64,000 bases of DNA from an uncultured Bacteroidales bacterium (GTDB lineage: Bacteria; Bacteroidota; Bacteroidia; Bacteroidales; Bacteroidaceae): positions 25,424 to 89,423 of the forward strand of contig CALZJF010000007.1 in the NCBI GenBank assembly GCA_945787885.1. The letters run 5' to 3'. Positions 62,814 to 64,000 of this stretch are shown here, piece by piece (the first letter of the stretch is position 1; every line of letters starts with the position of its first letter). The position numbers were made by a program, and so were the translations under genes. The notes beneath the pieces were generated by a model. The model ran no database searches, had not been told where the DNA came from, and worked only from the letters and a program-made list of their open reading frames with translations.

Positions 62814-63716
62814 ATGGAAAAGAAAATCCGTGCAGCCATTGTTGGCTACGGCAACATCGGACGCTATGCCTTGGAAGCCATTGAGGCTGCTCCCGACATG
62901 GAGTGCTGCGGCATCGTCCGTCGCAACGGTGCTGAAAACCGTCCTGCCGAACTGGCAGGCTATCCCGTCGTTCGCGACATCAGCGAACTCTCTCAGGTGG
63001 ACGTTGCCATCCTCGCCACTCCCACTCGCAAAGTCGAAGAGCACGCCCTGCAATGTCTCGCCCTCGGCATCAACACCGTAGATTCCTTCGACATCCACAC
63101 ACAGATTGTACCTCTGCGCCGTTCTCTCGATAAGGCAGCAAAAGAGCATGGTGCCGTCAGCATCATCAGTGCAGGATGGGACCCCGGTAGCGACAGCGTC
63201 GTACGCACGCTCATGGAGAGCCTTGCTCCCAAAGGCATCAGCTACACCAATTTCGGACCCGGTCGCTCCATGGGACACAGCGTTGCCGTACGTGCCATCG
63301 AGGGTGTTCGCGATGCCCTGAGCATGACCATTCCCGTCGGAACGGGCATTCACCGCCGCATGGTCTATGTGGAACTGGAAGAAGGTGCAGACTTCAAGAC
63401 CGTAGAGGCTGCCATCAAGGCCGACCCCTACTTCGTCAACGATGAAACCCACGTGCAGCAGGTGGCCTGCGTAGATGATCTGAACGATGTGGGCCACGGT
63501 GTCAATCTCACGCGCAAGGGCGTGAGCGGCAAGACGCACAACCAGCTCTTCGAGTTCAACATGCGCATCAACAATCCTGCCCTCACAGCGCAGGTGCTCG
63601 TCAATGTGGCTCGCGCTGCCATGCGTCAGCAGCCCGGTGCATACACCATGATTGAAATCCCCGTCATCGACTATCTCCCTGGCGACCGCGAGGAAATCAT
63701 CCGTCACCTCGTATAG
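62814..63716 (+). CDS. ddh: meso-Diaminopimelate dehydrogenase
   Basis: 300-residue NADP enzyme interconverting meso-diaminopimelate and L-2-amino-6-oxopimelate, a short route to lysine and cell-wall diaminopimelate. N-terminal Rossmann motif [17 protein letters not shown] (about 11-27), then [52 protein letters not shown] and [27 protein letters not shown], which are substrate-site blocks of the family. Single gene, bounded on both sides by type A elements in the same orientation. Confidence 0.94.
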   Translation: MEKKIRAAIVGYGNIGRYALEAIEAAPDMECCGIVRRNGAENRPAELAGYPVVRDISELSQVDVAILATPTRKVEEHALQCLALGINTVDSFDIHTQIVPLRRSLDKAAKEHGAVSIISAGWDPGSDSVVRTLMESLAPKGISYTNFGPGRSMGHSVAVRAIEGVRDALSMTIPVGTGIHRRMVYVELEEGADFKTVEAAIKADPYFVNDETHVQQVACVDDLNDVGHGVNLTRKGVSGKTHNQLFEFNMRINNPALTAQVLVNVARAAMRQQPGAYTMIEIPVIDYLPGDREEIIRHLV

Positions 63717-63853
63717 CCCTTCTTTTTCACTGGCTCTCTGTCTATCATGCAGGCCAACTTCCGTATTTCCTAAAGCGCAGAATCCTACAGGTTTCGCACA
63801 GAGACATCCAAGGTGCTGAGTTATCCGCCCAGCCCCAACATACTTCTTTCACA

Positions 63854-63900
63854 GAGGGTGTATCAGTAGTCCATCTCGACTGCCGATACACCCTCTTTCC
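63854..63900 (+). terminator. Terminator after ddh
   Basis: GAGGGTGTATC (63854-63864) pairs perfectly with GATACACCCTC (63885-63895), then TTTCCTTT. Between the ddh stop and this hairpin nothing else is visible. Confidence 0.85.
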
Positions 63901-63945
63901 TTTGCCCCATACGCCATATCATTAGGTAAAATGCGAGATTTTGCC

Positions 63946-64000
63946 TATAGGTAGGTTCTATCAATTAGCTTGCGATGTATTTGCGACTATCGTGCCGTAG
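63946..64000 (+). repeat. Inverted-repeat element, type A, cut by the window edge
   Basis: The first 55 bp of a type A element, from TATAGGTAGGTTCTATCAAT to the first arm CGTGCCGTAG, identical to the copy at 62588-62642 over this length. The rest is outside the window. Confidence 0.9.

Overview
The window looks like chromosome of a Bacteroidales bacterium, most likely Prevotellaceae or a close relative. Pointers are a complete starch-utilisation (Sus) operon with SusC/SusD, several lipoproteins with Bacteroidetes-style signal peptides, families largely restricted to Bacteroidetes (DUF4468, DUF4494, a DUF3256-like protein, a PorE-like OmpA lipoprotein), no obvious Shine-Dalgarno sequences, and upstream -7 boxes of the Bacteroides type TAnnTTTG. 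No rRNA, tRNA, CRISPR array, prophage or transposase gene is visible.

Layout. 1-12,305 (minus): susB-C-D-E-F-G in that transcription order, followed by the start of an outer-membrane barrel protein cut by the window edge. 12,306-13,375: a gene-free kilobase with the sus leader, promoter-like boxes and arrays of 22-bp repeats. 13,376-18,425 (minus): acyl-CoA dehydrogenase with EtfA/EtfB, then nagA. 18,722-21,894 (plus): PorE-like OmpA lipoprotein and a DUF4468 protein. 22,184-30,270 (minus): a tightly packed run of lysophospholipid acyltransferase, amidase/golvesin-type protein, EttA, an Old Yellow Enzyme and two short-chain dehydrogenases. 30,391-33,998 (minus): a 2-oxoacid:ferredoxin oxidoreductase operon led by a small TPR protein. 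34,262-42,133: yggS, a GH92-metalloprotease fusion on the opposite strand, DUF4494, a DUF3256-like protein, an MlaFE-type ABC pair and a TlpA-like lipoprotein. 42,800-64,000 (plus): a TPR protein, a mutarotase-sodium symporter fusion, thioredoxin, TetR, fabG, an RluA-type synthase, carAB, aspS, yicC, gmk, nadD, a ygiQ-type radical SAM enzyme and meso-diaminopimelate dehydrogenase.

How genes work together. The Sus proteins bind starch at the surface (SusD/E/F), cut it (SusG), import oligomers (SusC) and hydrolyse them in the periplasm (SusB). EtfAB would pass electrons from the acyl-CoA dehydrogenase, and the ferredoxin-linked 2-oxoacid enzyme fits an anaerobic amino-acid or 2-oxoacid metabolism. 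NagA, the GH92 fusion and the mutarotase-symporter fusion suggest use of host glycans (N-glycans, amino sugars, sialic acid).

The most unusual signal is non-coding. The intergenic regions carry (i) short elements of about 110-200 bp with terminal inverted repeats built on a GGTRGG-type end and, in three of four types, a shared internal hairpin core; four sequence types are visible, about eight complete, degenerate or truncated copies plus one lone end; and (ii) degenerate direct-repeat arrays that keep a 22-bp period at three separate loci. Neither is explained by the genes.
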